Shown here one piece after another: positions 23,801-36,504 of a stretch of DNA of 64,000 bases. A program made the position numbers and the translations under genes. Position 1 is the stretch's first letter, and the number at the start of each line of letters is the position of its first letter. The notes under the pieces are model-generated. The model did not search any database. It was given only the letters and a program-made list of their open reading frames with translations, and had not been told where the DNA came from. The DNA comes from Echria macrotheca (Eukaryota > Ascomycota > Sordariomycetes > Sordariales > Schizotheciaceae). The stretch spans positions 125,670-189,669 of the forward strand of contig MU839854.1 of NCBI GenBank assembly GCA_030411725.1, written 5' to 3'.

Positions 23801-26800
23801 TATAAATAAAGCTTTAAGTTATTTAAAAATACTTTAATAAATATTTTATAAAAGGTTTTATTTAATTTAACTTCTTTTCTATAATAATATTTATCTTACT
23901 AGCCCAAAAACTAGATAAGGGAATTTAAATTTACGTTAACTATTAAGACCTAAATAATATTATTATTAAAAACTAATACCCTATCCCCTTAATTAAAAAG
24001 ACTTTAAATACCTTATATAACGTATAATACTTTATAAAGGTTAATATTATAATAGCTTTTAACTACTTACGTATCGTACTTAAAAATAAGTAAAAGATAA
24101 TATTTAATACTAAATTTAGACTTTATAAGTACTTAATCGCAAATTTTAAACTTATAAATACTCTTAACTTATTCTAATATTATATTAATTATACGTTTTT
24201 TAATATCTTAAACAAATATGCTATAGCCTACTTAAATAACGTTTTAATTTATAGTAAAATTAAATTAAAATACTATTAATACGTACGCGAGATAATTTAA
24301 CGTTTATATAACGCTAGGTTAACTATTAACATTAAAAAGTATAAGTTTAATATTACTAAAATAAAATACCTTAGTTTTATTATTTTTATAAATAATATAT
24401 ATATAAATTCTAAAAAGGTAACCTTTATTACCAACTAATAGGAACTAACCACATTACAGGACCTATAACATTTTATTAACTTTATAAACTTTTACTAACA
24501 GTTTATTAAGGAGTTTTTATTTATAATCTAACTATTAACCTTTTTAATAAGCAAAAAACGGTAATTAGGCTTATTTCCCCCTAAGGCTAAAAACGCCTTT
24601 TAACAATTAAAAGCTACTTTTACTATAATACTAATACTAATATACTTTAACCCCGAAAAGTAAATAATACTAAAGACAAATACCTTTAACTAGGCCTTAA
24701 AAATATCCTCTCCCAATATAATAAAGCCGGGAAATTTTACTTAATAACCTTTTTCTTTATAAAATACTTAACAATTAAATATAATTATAAAATATACAAT
24801 AAAAAGCTTTTCGTAATTATTAAAACCTTTAAAAAGTAATAACCGAAACTATAAAAACTTTAAAACTTAATTAACGTATTTACAAATTATAAAAGCCTTA
24901 AATACTTTACTATTCCTAAGCTTTTAAATTAATATTAAGTTTAATAATTAAAGTTTTTTTTAAATTTTAGATTTTAAATTACGTATAAATTAAACTAAAA
25001 AGTAACTATATTAAATGCTTTATCTTAACTATTAGGTAACGTATTAATAAGTACCTTTAACTTTACGGATAATTAAATTGCAAATTATTAGTAGGTACTC
25101 CTTTCGCTTAATTAGTAGGTAATTAATTATAAACTACTTATACTAACGTACCTACTTATATTAAACCTTTTAAAATATATTAATATTTATATTAATATTA
25201 TATACTAAACCTATTACCTAAGTAAATAGATTATAAAATATATTCGTAATTTAAATTATACTTATTTTTTAAACGCGATTTAAAAAAGGTTTTACGTTAT
25301 TATAAGCGATTATAAAGTTATTTAAAATAAAGTTTTCGTTAATAATAAACTTTTTATTTTACTTATTACTAATATATAATTTTAAATACTTTACTAAAGT
25401 TATATTATAGCGTTAGTAGGATACTTAAAGCGTTATAAAACCTATAACCTCTTTCGCTAATCCTATTATTAACCCTAAATATCGCGTAATATAACGTAAT
25501 TTATAACGGGTTATTATTTTTATACTAAAACTAAAAATTTAAAAAACGCGTTTATAGGTTTTTTTAACCCCCTTTTAATCCCATTTTAGCTTTAAATTAA
25601 TATTTTTGTAAATTATATTAGTTTCCTTTCCCCCTATAAATATAATAGTAAAATATATACTTATATTTTTATAATAATAAATTAATTTATAAAAATATAA
25701 TATTACTATTCTATAAATAATATAATAGTAACTATACTTATTAATACCTTTATTTTAAAAATCTACTACTTTTATAATACCTTTAAATAAATTATATTAA
25801 ATTAAAGGAAATAATTTATTTTTATATTTTAAAATAAATTAAATAGGTATTTAAAAATTGTTCTTAAATTATTTATAACCTATTACCCTAAAACTAACAA
25901 TTAATTTAAAATTATTAACGTAATAATTAAGTAATACTTTAAATCCTTTTACTTATTTTACTAAAATAATTAAGTAAATTAGCTACCTTTTACTAAATTT
26001 ACCTTAAATAATTATACTTTTAAAACTATTAAACTATTACCGTTTTTTATAAATTATAGCTTTTACCTTAATATAAAAATAAAATTAACTTAAAACCCTA
26101 TTACCCCCTAAATAATTTAGTTATAGTGGGAATTTAATAATATAATTAACGTTACGGATAAAATTAAGTAAGTTTATAGTAAAGCTTATATCTTTATATT
26201 AAAAGTATAAAAATAGTATATTTATTACGCAAATTAATACCAAATTAACGTTAAAATTTTTATAAAGGGGTAGCTAATTTAAATTAATACTAAGTACCTT
26301 AAATTTAACTACTTTATAATTAAACTTAACGATAAATAGTAAAACCCTTATTAAGTTATAAAAGTCTATAAGCAAGTTATTATTATAACCCTATTAAAAG
26401 GCTTAAAAATTTTCCCTATCTTTTATACCTTCTTAGTAAAACTATATTAGAAAAGGCTACTAAATTAAAAGTATTTAAACGTAAAGTTTAACTATTATAC
26501 AATAAATATAATAGCTATAACCTACCCCCTTACTAATAATAATAAAGTAAAAGAAAAAATTAAGTAATACTTTAATAAAATCCTTAACTTTAAAATAATT
26601 AAAAATAGATTTAAATATCGTATTTAATAGCTAAAACTATATTACTTTATTTAAAAGCTAATTATAATAGTATAAAGCTATAATAGTAATATATAAAACT
26701 TTTACGTATAATATTTAAATAAACTTAAATTACTTAAGTAGTTAATTAAAAATGTATTTAAAATTAAACTAAAACTAATATCTACGGCTATTATAATTAT

Positions 26801-27400
26801 ACGCTAAATATTAACTTAAAGATAAGGGAAATTAAAGAAATTACCTTAACTTAAGCCTAAATTTATACCTATTTAGTAAAACCTTATACCTAATTTAATA
26901 ACGTTACTAACCTTAATTTATAAATAAAAAAGGCTAAAATATTAGCAAAATTAATACTATTATAATAAATTTATAATAAAATAAATAAAATATATTTTAA
27001 TTTTAATAATATAGCGTATTATAAACGTATTATTAGCTAATTTAAATTAAAAATTATTAATTTATATATATACTTAAAAAAAACTTAAGGGAAGTAATAA
27101 ATAATTAATTTCCTTATATTTTATACTTAGCAGTAAAGCTTATAATTAACTTTATATTAATCTAATTATATAATTAACGTAAATAATTTAAAAAAATAAT
27201 ATAAGCGATAATAAAATGCTAAAAATTACTATTACTACGTATTAAATAAAGCTCCTATTTTATTATCTATATTTTTTATATTTTTATATTTATATATTTA
27301 TTAAAAGAAAAAAGGTATTAAATAATACGTAAGTAATAATACGTAGCTAAAGTAGCCTCCTAAGCTACTAAAGCTTCTTACGTAACGTTAGTAACTAAAC
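20900..27400 (+). pseudogene. Gypsy gag-pol remnant
   Basis: The plus strand can be followed through many stops. At about 23940 the reverse-transcriptase block with the YRDLN motif is recognisable, with the YPIPL segment at about 23975. The active-site motif at 24229-24255 reads YLNNVLIYS where the family has YLDDVLIYS. An RNase H-like region lies at about 24590-24930, and an integrase core-like region at about 25600-26100. Trp and Gln codons have become stops, as RIP does. Gag and protease could not be delimited. The element is dead. Confidence 0.75.
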
Positions 27401-27945
27401 CTTATTCTAATTACATATTACAACCACTTAAATATTAAAAAACCTACCTTTTAGAATTTTTTAAAGCTTATAAAATAAAATACTTTATAAATATTTGCTT
27501 TAAATTAAATAAACTATAATATATAATTATAAATTAATATAGTAACCTAATAGTAGATTTTAAGCTTTTAAATAAACTTTTTATTTAAATCTTCCTTTTA
27601 AAAAGTATTTTTTAATATAAAAAGAATAATTTATAGCTTATAATTATTTCTCTTTATAAGCGTAATTAGCTATTTATTAATTAATTAATATATAATATAT
27701 AGTAAGATTATTATTTACTAAATTGTAAATAAAACGATAATAATTATATTAATCGTAGTTTTTTAACGTTATTTTAAACTAGTTATAATAAAACTAGAAA
27801 TACGTTAATTTATTAAAAATATAATTAATAACTACTATATTTAAGTAAGTAATATATAATAAAACCTTAAGTATTATTAGCTTTTTAAATTTATAATATA
27901 TTTTTTACGTATTATTAATATTTTAATACCTAATAATACCTAATA

Positions 27946-29806
27946 ACGTCAATCACAAGCGAGCTAAACAGATAAGCGAGCTAAATACTCCACCACCCTA
28001 ATTAGACTTCCGTATAAAATACCAACACTATAAAGGAACTAATTAAGTAAAATTACTCGGAATTCGATTCTTTATTTATTTCCGCGTCTTTCTGGTACGT
28101 GCGAGAGTTGTGTTTTGTTTTGCCGCAATTGCTATAATATCGTAAACTTATTGCGTTGCTTTTCGTTCAACTACTTCCCAATCGCTTTTCCTCCTTTACT
28201 AACGCGTATATATTCCTCTTAGCTAAAATATTGCTTGTATCTTATATAGTTATTGTTTTTCCTACCTAGATACGGTTTTTTTTTGCCTTTTTACGTTTAC
28301 TTAAAGTTATATTTACCTTTTTAAGTTATCGTACGCAATCCTTTATTAGCACCATTTTGTATATAACCTTTATCGTACCCTTTACAATTTAGTTAAAGGC
28401 CTTAAAAATCGGGGTTAGCGAGCTACCTTGGTATTTAGTGATCTGATTCTTAATATATGTTAACTGGAGAGAAGCCTCGGTTGGGTTATATGGCGTTTAA
28501 GAGACTTAAGTATCATATAAAATCTTAAGTATAAAAGAAGGTATTAGTATACGAAGCTTAATATTTAGGCTAGAAATTACCTTTTCCGGGTTAAATGGAA
28601 TAAGTCCTACCCCTTGGAAGCCTCCTTATACAACTTTTAAAGTAAATATTGCCTAGAATACGTTATAAAAGGCGGGAAAGAAGTTAGGCTTAGTAATATG
28701 GTGAATGTAGTTACGTATTAGCTTTTTGATTTTTTTGCTATATAATCGTTTTAATATACTAAAATACCTTATATTAAGTGGCTAAAGTCTATAAGATAAG
28801 TACGTAGGTATATAAAGCGTAACGATATTATTTTCTTTGCAATAATCTTTAAATTTAGCTAAGTAGTAGCTTTTGTACCCGTTAAGGATTAAAAGTCGTT
28901 TTCCACCTATCGTACGAAGACAAAAGTACTAGTTAAAGTATTTAATCTACCTAAAGCTAATATCGTTATTTGTTTAACCAGTTTTTAAGAGATTAATAAT
29001 CTATTTAAGTAGGAAAGGGCTGTTACGATATTAGCTTTTAAGGTAGGTTTTACCTGTAACTACTAGGTATAAAGGGATTATTTTACTATTTAATTATACG
29101 GTTATAATTAATATAACTTATTTTTAATTATTAAACTAGATCTTTTTAGCCCTCCTATAGCCTTTAGATAAAGTAATAATAAAGGTTAATATAATCTAAC
29201 CTATTATAAACCTAATTTTATTAAAGTTCTAAATATTTAACTTTACGATATTATACTTTGTAATTATATTGCAAATAAGGTTAAACTACTTATTAATAAT
29301 CTTTAAATCGTTATATTAGGCTTTTTTGTAATTATACGGATATATTTAACGTATCCGGAGCTTTAGTTGTTATCGTATAAAGTTTATAGCTTAGTATTTT
29401 CCGACGCGCGACGCGTAACGCGTTATACGTAGCAAGTTAGCTATATCTTCTACTATATTGTATCTTAGCGAAAATCTTTATTCGTATAGGTTAAAAACAC
29501 TTTATATAATAACCTCCTCTTTAAGGGGGCTTAGATTTTAGGAATTAGGGATAATGTCCGCTTAAGGGAGGATTCCCTTTCGTTATATGTAAAGTGTTGT
29601 ATAAGGCATTAAGTAGTATACTGTAGCTGCTCGGATGCTAAGTTTCTTATCCTGTTTTATAACTTAAAGGGCAAGTTGCAATTGTGCTTTATTTCGTACA
29701 GCTAGCATATTTTGTTGAAGAGAAATTTGGGATTTCGTACGGAAGTTCAATTGGGGTGGTGGAGTGTTTAGCTCGTTTGTCTGTTCAGCTCGCTTGTAAT
29801 TAACGT
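27946..29806 (-). mobile_element. pogo/Fot1-type DNA transposon nested in the Gypsy element
   Basis: TIRs of about 70 bp (left 27946-28016, right about 29735-29806) share ACAAGCGAGCT, CGAGCTAAA and ACTCCACCACCC. TA dinucleotides flank both ends (27944-27945 and 29807-29808). The length, 1,861 bp, is typical of full-length Fot1/pogo elements. It lies within the 3' part of the Gypsy element, so it inserted later. It is less AT-rich than its host. Confidence 0.85.
28480..29480 (-). pseudogene. pogo-type (DDE, CENP-B-like) transposase remnant
   Basis: Read on the minus strand, the DDE superfamily endonuclease blocks appear in order. At about 29207-29229 the first catalytic block reads NFNKIRF where the family has NFDE. 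A V-V-T-G-K segment follows. At about 28876-28905 the second block reads LLILNGYKS where the family has LLILDGH. Then come the conserved PLN segment and a GLIPFNPEKV-type block near 28600-28640. Asp codons changed to Asn codons, and stops are scattered through. The product cannot be functional. Confidence 0.8.
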
Positions 29807-30645
29807 TATATTATAAAATTAATAAACCTTATTTACTTACTTTAAAAGGCGGTTAATAGTATAATTTAACTTTTGGAAAGTAAATTTTTTAACTTTAAAC
29901 TTTTAAGTATAAGTAACGCGTAAATAAGTAATAGTAAAGGGGGTAATAATATTAAATTAATAAGATATTAGAGAAAAGTTAAGGAATAAAAAAAACGAAA
30001 AGTCTAAAAAACCTAAAAAGGATTTTTTATTTTTATTATTATTTTTACCTTTACCCTTACCGCCTTTATAATTATTATCCTCTTTGTTTTCCAAACTCCC
30101 TTTTAAAATAGGGCTAAGTATACGAGGTTATATATCTAGAGTAGTAATAGAAGACTTACGTAATACCTTTTTCTTCTTCTTTTATACTAACGTATATATT
30201 TTTAAGTAGTAATGGGAATTCCTATGCAATTAATAATATAATGCGTATTACTTTTAAACTTAATAGGAGTTATTATTATTAAAAAAAGGATAAATTAGGG
30301 TAAAATAAAAATTAAATAAAAAACGAAACGAGAATAATTATAATTAATTACTACCGATAAAATTAGTAATTTATTATTACGTAAAGGAAGAAAAAAAAAA
30401 GAACTTTAAAAATTTTTAATAAGGTAGTAAAAGATTTATATATATTTATTTACGTTTATTTACTTTAGCTTTAGGTACCGTAACCTTAATAAGTAATATA
30501 CCGCGCCTTTAGTAATTACCTTACCTTAATACGGCCTTATTCCGCGTGCGTATAATAACTATATGCGTAATTTAAACTACGTAAGGCTAGTTTTATAGTT
30601 ATTTTAAGATAGTTAAGGGTAATTACTATTTAAAGGCTAGGGTAC

Positions 30646-30812
30646 TATTACGGTATTACTTCCAACTAGCTATTGTATTCCTATCGGAGTACCGGTGGTT
30701 AGTAGCTAGGTTGTTACTATATATATAAGAACGTTTATAGCTTCCTCTCTTCTTTTCCTCTCCTCGCACAATTATAAGTCTTTCTCCTAAACCCAAGGTT
30801 AGCCTCGTGATA
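30646..30812 (+). repeat. 3' LTR of the Gypsy element
   Basis: Same length (167 bp) as the 5' LTR, with the same TATA-like core (CTATATATATAAGAACG). It is preceded by a purine-rich AAAGGCTAGGG that could be the polypurine tract. Confidence 0.8.
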
Positions 30813-32460
30813 AGGGATCTATATCCCTAACTTAAGGGTTAAAACCTAGCATTTATTAGGAAATCCACTTTATAGGGGATTCTATCTACTATAGGATCCA
30901 CAACCCTAAAAAAAATTCCCTATACGCAATCCTTTCCTTCTACTTACTCCAGTGCTTTCCTTTAGCTACTACAGCTACTATACGCCTATATTAAACCCTT
31001 TCCTTACTTTTGTAAATAGCCTTAAATAGTTAAGCATCTTATTATTTTATCTTCCTACTATTAAATTAATCGCAGTAAGCTCTCCGCTTCCTTCAGTAAT
31101 ACTGTCGTATTAACCTATACAGCGCCACCCAGTCGCTTCCACTCCCCTGGCTACTAGCTAGACCCTGTATCATTTTACACTACTTTTTATTTAAAGTAAA
31201 TAAACTTATTAGGATTCTTAAAATTTATTAGAAACTAACATCACTATTTAACTTTAATTGCTATTTTTTATACTTATATATTTTAAACTTCGTCTTAAAA
31301 GTTTAGCTTATATAATAGTATATAACTAGCTTATAGATAAGGTATATAGTTTTATAAGCATACGGTATATAATTTTGGAATTAACTAATTATAACGCAAA
31401 GGCTGATAAAATTAAGTTTTGCATTATAAAGTACCTAAATTACGATTACTTTTATTTAAAGCTAATACTTTTAATAATTACTTATGCTCTTTTATTAATT
31501 AATATGAAATATATTACTACCCCTTATATAGTATATGCTGTATTATTATTACTATGAATAAATATTTAAATCTATAGCGTTAATAGGCTTTTAATTATTT
31601 TGTGAATAAAAGTAATATATTATATTTAACTAGTAGTTAGATTGTAGTAGTTAGTAGTTAAACTACTGACTATTTTGCTAACCCTGACATTATATATATA
31701 TGGTAAACAGGTGGTTTGCAAAGTAAAAAGCATATAGTAATAGATAAATATATAAGAATAAATATATAAGAATAAATATGTAATAATAAATTGTGATAAT
31801 AGGCTGTGATAATAAATATTTATATTATTGTAGGGTGTAATAATTTTGAAAGTAAAATCTATTTTTAAGATAACTGAGGGCCCTTTATATTTAGAAAAAG
31901 AAGGATTTGTAATATTTCTACAGTTTTTTGGTAAGGTAGGGTAAGTAAAAGTGATTTGTTATACGACTTATTTATATTATAAGTTTTAAATATTAAGTTA
32001 AGTCGCTATTATGAGCCACTTTGGATTTTTAATCCTGGATTTAAAATCCGGAAATTTTAAATTGTCGATTTAGCTTAATTTGCCACTTTGGAATTCCGAA
32101 ACCTTTTAAAATTATTTTACTAATATAATTAGTAATAACTAAATATAAAATAAAATTATAGGTAAAACATATAAAGATACATATATATAATCCCTAAAAC
32201 CTAGTACGTAATTATTATTATATTGGGGAATACCTGGATCCACAGGCGCTCTTCGAGTCACGAGCCACTTAGAGGATATATATTATATCCGATTTCCTTC
32301 TCCTAGTATCCAGAGGCTTCTAGCATATTCCAAACACTTTAATTACTAATATTAAAATTATTATCCAATAAGTATTAATAAAAGCAATATTGATAATAAA
32401 TACTTATACGTAATTAGTACTCTGTAAAGTTATATTTATGCTTTTAATATATTATATTAT
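30813..32460. other. AT-rich interval, no gene
   Basis: The first 350 bases downstream of the 3' LTR are less AT-rich (an island near 31080-31165) and carry no recognised motif. The rest is AT-rich filler with one copy of the AGTAGT repeat family at about 31625. Confidence 0.4.
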
Positions 32461-32590
32461 TATTATTTGTCTTAAACCGTAGGAAGCCGAAAGCTTCCAC
32501 CCCTAAGGGGTAGGCGGTCCCTCTTCTATATAGTTATAGCACATAAGTGCCTTCTATCTAATCTCGGTTCGCATGCGCTCCGAATACATA
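32461..32590 (+). repeat. Dispersed repeat, copy A
   Basis: About 110 bp containing TCTTAAACCGTAGGAAG, CCTAAGGGGTAGGCGGTC, AGCACATAAGTGCCTT and GCATGCGC. It is shared with copies B (35383-35485, inverted) and C (36505-36630). The following bases to about 32650 are GC-richer. Confidence 0.75.
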
Positions 32591-33749
32591 TCGAAAAGCT
32601 CCTTCGCAATCCACTCGATCAGGCTCTTCTGCGCCCAGGATGCGATTGTAACAAAGTAAAATTTTTTTTTTTTTTTTTAGTATATTATATTATTATTTGT
32701 CATCTTTAGATTATAATACAATAATGATAAGTGTGGAATAGCTAATTAGCTTTAAATAAAAGAAAATCGGCGAAAGTAGCAAAAATAAGAATTTTAAAAG
32801 CCTTAGTTCAAGTTACCTAGGCTTTAGTAAGTTACTATATACCTAACTATAATTAAAAACTGAGTGTATTACGTTACTTTACTATTACCAATCATCTTGG
32901 ATTTTTAATCGAGGATTTAAAATTAAATATTTTAAATCGTTAATTTAAGTCGATTTGCCTCGTCCGATTTTTAAAGGCTTCTAATATATTCTAGCAGCTT
33001 AATTACTACTAATAAAAGGCTTTACGTAATAGGTAGTTATATTATTATTAATAGGTATTATTAGCTATTACGTAAATTACTACTTTATATAGTAATAGGG
33101 TTAAAATTTAATCCGGACAACTAGTTTAGTAGTTTAGTTACCCCCTAAACTAGTAGTCCGGACTATTTAACTACTATAGTTACTAGTCCGGACTAGTAGC
33201 TTACCCTTTAATATAGGATTTTTTTATTTTTAAGTCTTAGATTAAGCTTATTAATTAGTTATTTTAATAATTATTACTAATAGTTATAGGCTATATCTTT
33301 TACTACTATTAGGTAATAAAATTAATGATTTATTTATTAAGCTTATTTTTGGTATATTTTACCGATTTTCCTGTATTTATAAGCAAATTTGCAACTTTAT
33401 ACTCATTTGTTAATTTTATATCATAAATATCAAAAGATGAGAAATGATGGCAAAATTTATTTCAATTACTAATTTTATATAAAAACCTTTAAAATAAGAA
33501 AATTACAAAATTAACTTAGTAAAATAAATAGTTAAAGTAGGTTACTAATGTAGTATAATGTTATTTCCTAGTTAGTGTTTTTCACTTTTCGTTGTTACAG
33601 CTATTGGATTTACTAGAATCAATTAAAATTTAAAGGTTTTTTTAAGCTAATTATACCTTTTAATACAGCTGGATTTTAAATTGTTAATTAAAAATTTATT
33701 TTATTTAATTAACTTGAAATAGCTTTTATGTAGTATGTAAAGTAGTGTA

Positions 33750-34030
33750 CGGAGGCTCCGGCTAAAAGAGAGGGTCCCCCTCTTTAGTGCGGAGTTAATA
33801 TCTCAGACTTATTTACACTGTTAAACCTATCCTTGCCTGTAGGTGAGAAGCACTGGAGGGCTGCTCAATTTAGGGCTCGCCTCGCTAAATTCGAGGGCTG
33901 CTAAGCCTGAAATTTAGATGGCGGCTGCACTGTGTGCGCGATAGGCTTGCGATAAGTGGTTGGCTAGGCAGTGAGCAGGGGTGATTTGCGGACTGGGCGA
34001 GGGGACCCTTTCTTTTGGCCGGAGCCTCCG
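33750..34030. mobile_element. GC-rich 281-bp MITE with TA target duplication
   Basis: TIRs of about 33 bp start CGGAGGCTCCGGC and continue into an AGGGTCCCC block with few mismatches. TA flanks both ends (33748-33749 and 34031-34032). No coding capacity. It is a GC-rich island inside the AT-rich block. Confidence 0.9.
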
Positions 34031-34112
34031 TATTATATATTTTAGTACTAAACCTTATTTAAAAATAGTATGGAAATGGGGAGAAAAGTATATTCTTATT
34101 GTAAAAACCCTT

Positions 34113-34585
34113 AGATTACCCGTTGCATAGAGGGCGCTTTGCTTAGATCACTAACTACTTTGCGAGTGGTTAGTGCTATAAATGCCGGATAGGCCTTTTT
34201 TACCAAATAACACCCAAAAATACATTTCTACAGTAAAAAAAACTTGCCTTTAAATACTTACTACTTATAATACTAGTAACTATAGCGAATATTAAGATAT
34301 AAATCTCAATTAATTAAGTAAGGGCTATAGAGTGGCTTTTAATTAAAAAGTTTAAATTTTCCTAAAGAAGTTATAATTATTGCAACTTGAAACTTATAGC
34401 TAAAATAATAATACTCTTGGTGTATACGTAACTTGCAAGTGGGTTTTGGATTTAAAATTCGTACCTGTTTTTTGGGGGAACTATTTGGTAGAAAGGGCCT
34501 ATCCGGTATTTGTTGCAATAATTACTCGTAGAGTAGTTAGTTGTTTAAGCAAAGCGCTTTCCAATTAACGGGAAAAGGATTATTA
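34113..34585. mobile_element. Long-inverted-repeat element (MITE-like)
   Basis: Two diverged arms of about 100 bp (34113-34215 and 34473-34585) share GCGCTTTGCTTA, ACTAACTACT, CCGGATAGGCC and TACCAAATA in inverted order. About 255 bp of AT-rich sequence separates them. Target duplications could not be defined. Confidence 0.65.
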
Positions 34586-35382
34586 TTATAAGACTGGTTT
34601 GGAAGAATATAAATTTAAAATAAATTTAATATTATATTAGAATTTTTCGATTTAATAAAAGCGGTTATAAACTAAATTATTATTTTAACCTACTTGTAAT
34701 TTTTTGCGCAAGTGGATTTCTGATCATTAATTAAAAATTCAATTTCCGTAATTATATTATACTAACTTAAAAGCTGTATAAATAGTTATAAGCCTTATTA
34801 TAAGCTTTAAAACTTGTTTTAAAAAACTTATAGCATTATGGTGAAAAGTTCAGCTTTATAAAAAAGGTGCCTTAAAAGGTGATTTTATAAAATATAATAA
34901 CCCTAGGGAATAAAAACTATATAATTGATAAATATTAAATATTTACTATTTAATTAATAATTTAAAATTTAATTTTCGCAGTAGTTTGCGAGTTTGGATT
35001 AATACTTGAATATTTTAAATTCCTAATTTAGGTAGCTTTAGTTACCTATTAAATTATTATTCAATAGTTTAATTACTACCCGGATTGTTAATTTAAGTAG
35101 TTTTACGGTTATAGTTTTAACTACTAACTTACTATAATCCGGATTGCAGGATTAATAACTAGAAACTAATATTTTAACTTTATTATATATAGGGTTATTA
35201 GCTCGGACTAGTAGTAAGTAAGCCTAATTCCTAATCTGGGTAGTTTAAATATCTCCTAAATTAATAGTTCGGTTACTTAACTATTATAATTATTAGCTTA
35301 GATTAATAACTTACTTTGTAATAAAGGATTTTTAAATTTAAATTACTATTATAAGTAAAGTTAGTAGGTAGTTTAGTTACTA

Positions 35383-35485
35383 TTAGATAGAAGGCACTTA
35401 TGTGATATAACTATATAAAAGAGGGAAACCGTACCCCTTAGGGGTGGAACCCTTTAACTTTCTACAATTTAAGACAAATAAAATA
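35383..35485 (-). repeat. Dispersed repeat, copy B (inverted)
   Basis: Reverse complement of copy A with transitions; CCCCTTAGGGGT, AAGGCACTTATGTG and TTTAAGACAAATA are preserved. Confidence 0.7.
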
Positions 35486-35750
35486 GTTAAATTACTATAG
35501 TTAATAATTAAATTACTAACTACTGTAATTTAATTACTGCTTTAACTATAACTACTACAGTTTAATTAATACCTTACCTATTAAGTAATCTATTTTAACT
35601 ACTATAATTAGTAGTTTAACTATAATAGTTAGTTGCTAAATATATCAAAGAAAATAATTATTATAAAAGATTATTATCAATCGCTTTTTAATTAATAATT
35701 AATTTATTTAGTAATTACTAATACTTAATAATTATTAATTAAAGCATTAA

Positions 35751-36150
35751 CTAAACTACAATAGTTATAGGCACACGAGACATCAGCGAGATACTTGCGG
35801 CTATAATAAAATAGGCGCTGTCCGAAGAAATAATGGCTTTAAACCCATAGGTTTGGAAACCCCTGGGAAACGATACAAGTGCGGAGCGCAGCCATAGCGG
35901 CTGCGCAGGGCATCTCCCTAATCTACTAAATAGGAAAATCAATAAATAAAAGCCCAATAAACAGTACCCCTACCGGTAGGTAGGGCCGAAGCTTAGTTAG
36001 AACTAAGGGGTTTTATATGGCCTAGGCACGCAGTTTTATCTTACTCGCAGCGTAATAGCAGCGTTCCCACTTAAATAGTAACGGTAGAAGTTTCATATAA
36101 GCTTTAGGCCTAGGGACTCGGTCCACACTACGTAACCCCTGTAGGGTAAG
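35751..36150. other. Less AT-rich island of unknown nature
   Basis: About 400 bp of near-normal composition within the AT-rich block. Small inverted pieces occur (TATATGGCCTAGGCAC against TAGGCCTAGGGAC; GTACCCCTACCGGTAGGTAGGG). A 68-codon minus-strand frame here has no recognisable feature. It may be part of a non-coding transposon or LTR. Confidence 0.35.
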
Positions 36151-36504
36151 AGAAATAATACAATAATTATAGTTAAAGCAGTATCTAAACTACTATAATT
36201 AGTAATCTAACTACTAATTATAATAGTTTAACTAATTGCTAACCCTATATATAAGTAATAGTTATTGTAATTTAAATTAAAGTATTAAATCTTTAATTAG
36301 CTACTATTATTTATATATATTAATATTAGTGATGTACCTGTAAGTATTTTTAATTATAAGTTTTTGCGCTTAGTGAGTTTTAAAAGTATATCTTAAATTA
36401 ATATTTCCACTTTAACCAAATTGCAACTTTTTATACACTTTAATTTATAATAATTTCTCAAAATTTCAGATTAACGTGAAAGCCTAAGGTGAGTTGTATT
36501 TATA

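Larger units (their letters stand above)
20724..30812 (+). mobile_element. Gypsy-type LTR retrotransposon, RIP-mutated, with nested insertion
   Basis: Two LTRs of 167 bp bound the element. Both begin TAT(C/T)ACGG and end in ATA, which would be TGTCACGG..CGTGACA before C-to-T and G-to-A change. Flanking pentamers AGGAA (20719-20723) and AGGGA (30813-30817) fit a 5-bp target duplication with one transition. The interior carries a ruined plus-strand pol. Without the pogo element (27946-29806) and its duplicated TA, the retrotransposon would be about 8.2 kb. Confidence 0.85.

Noticed and set aside
31375..31557. 60-codon open frame in AT-rich DNA
   Set aside because: Composition follows the local AT bias (Ile, Tyr, Leu, Asn); no sign of selection.
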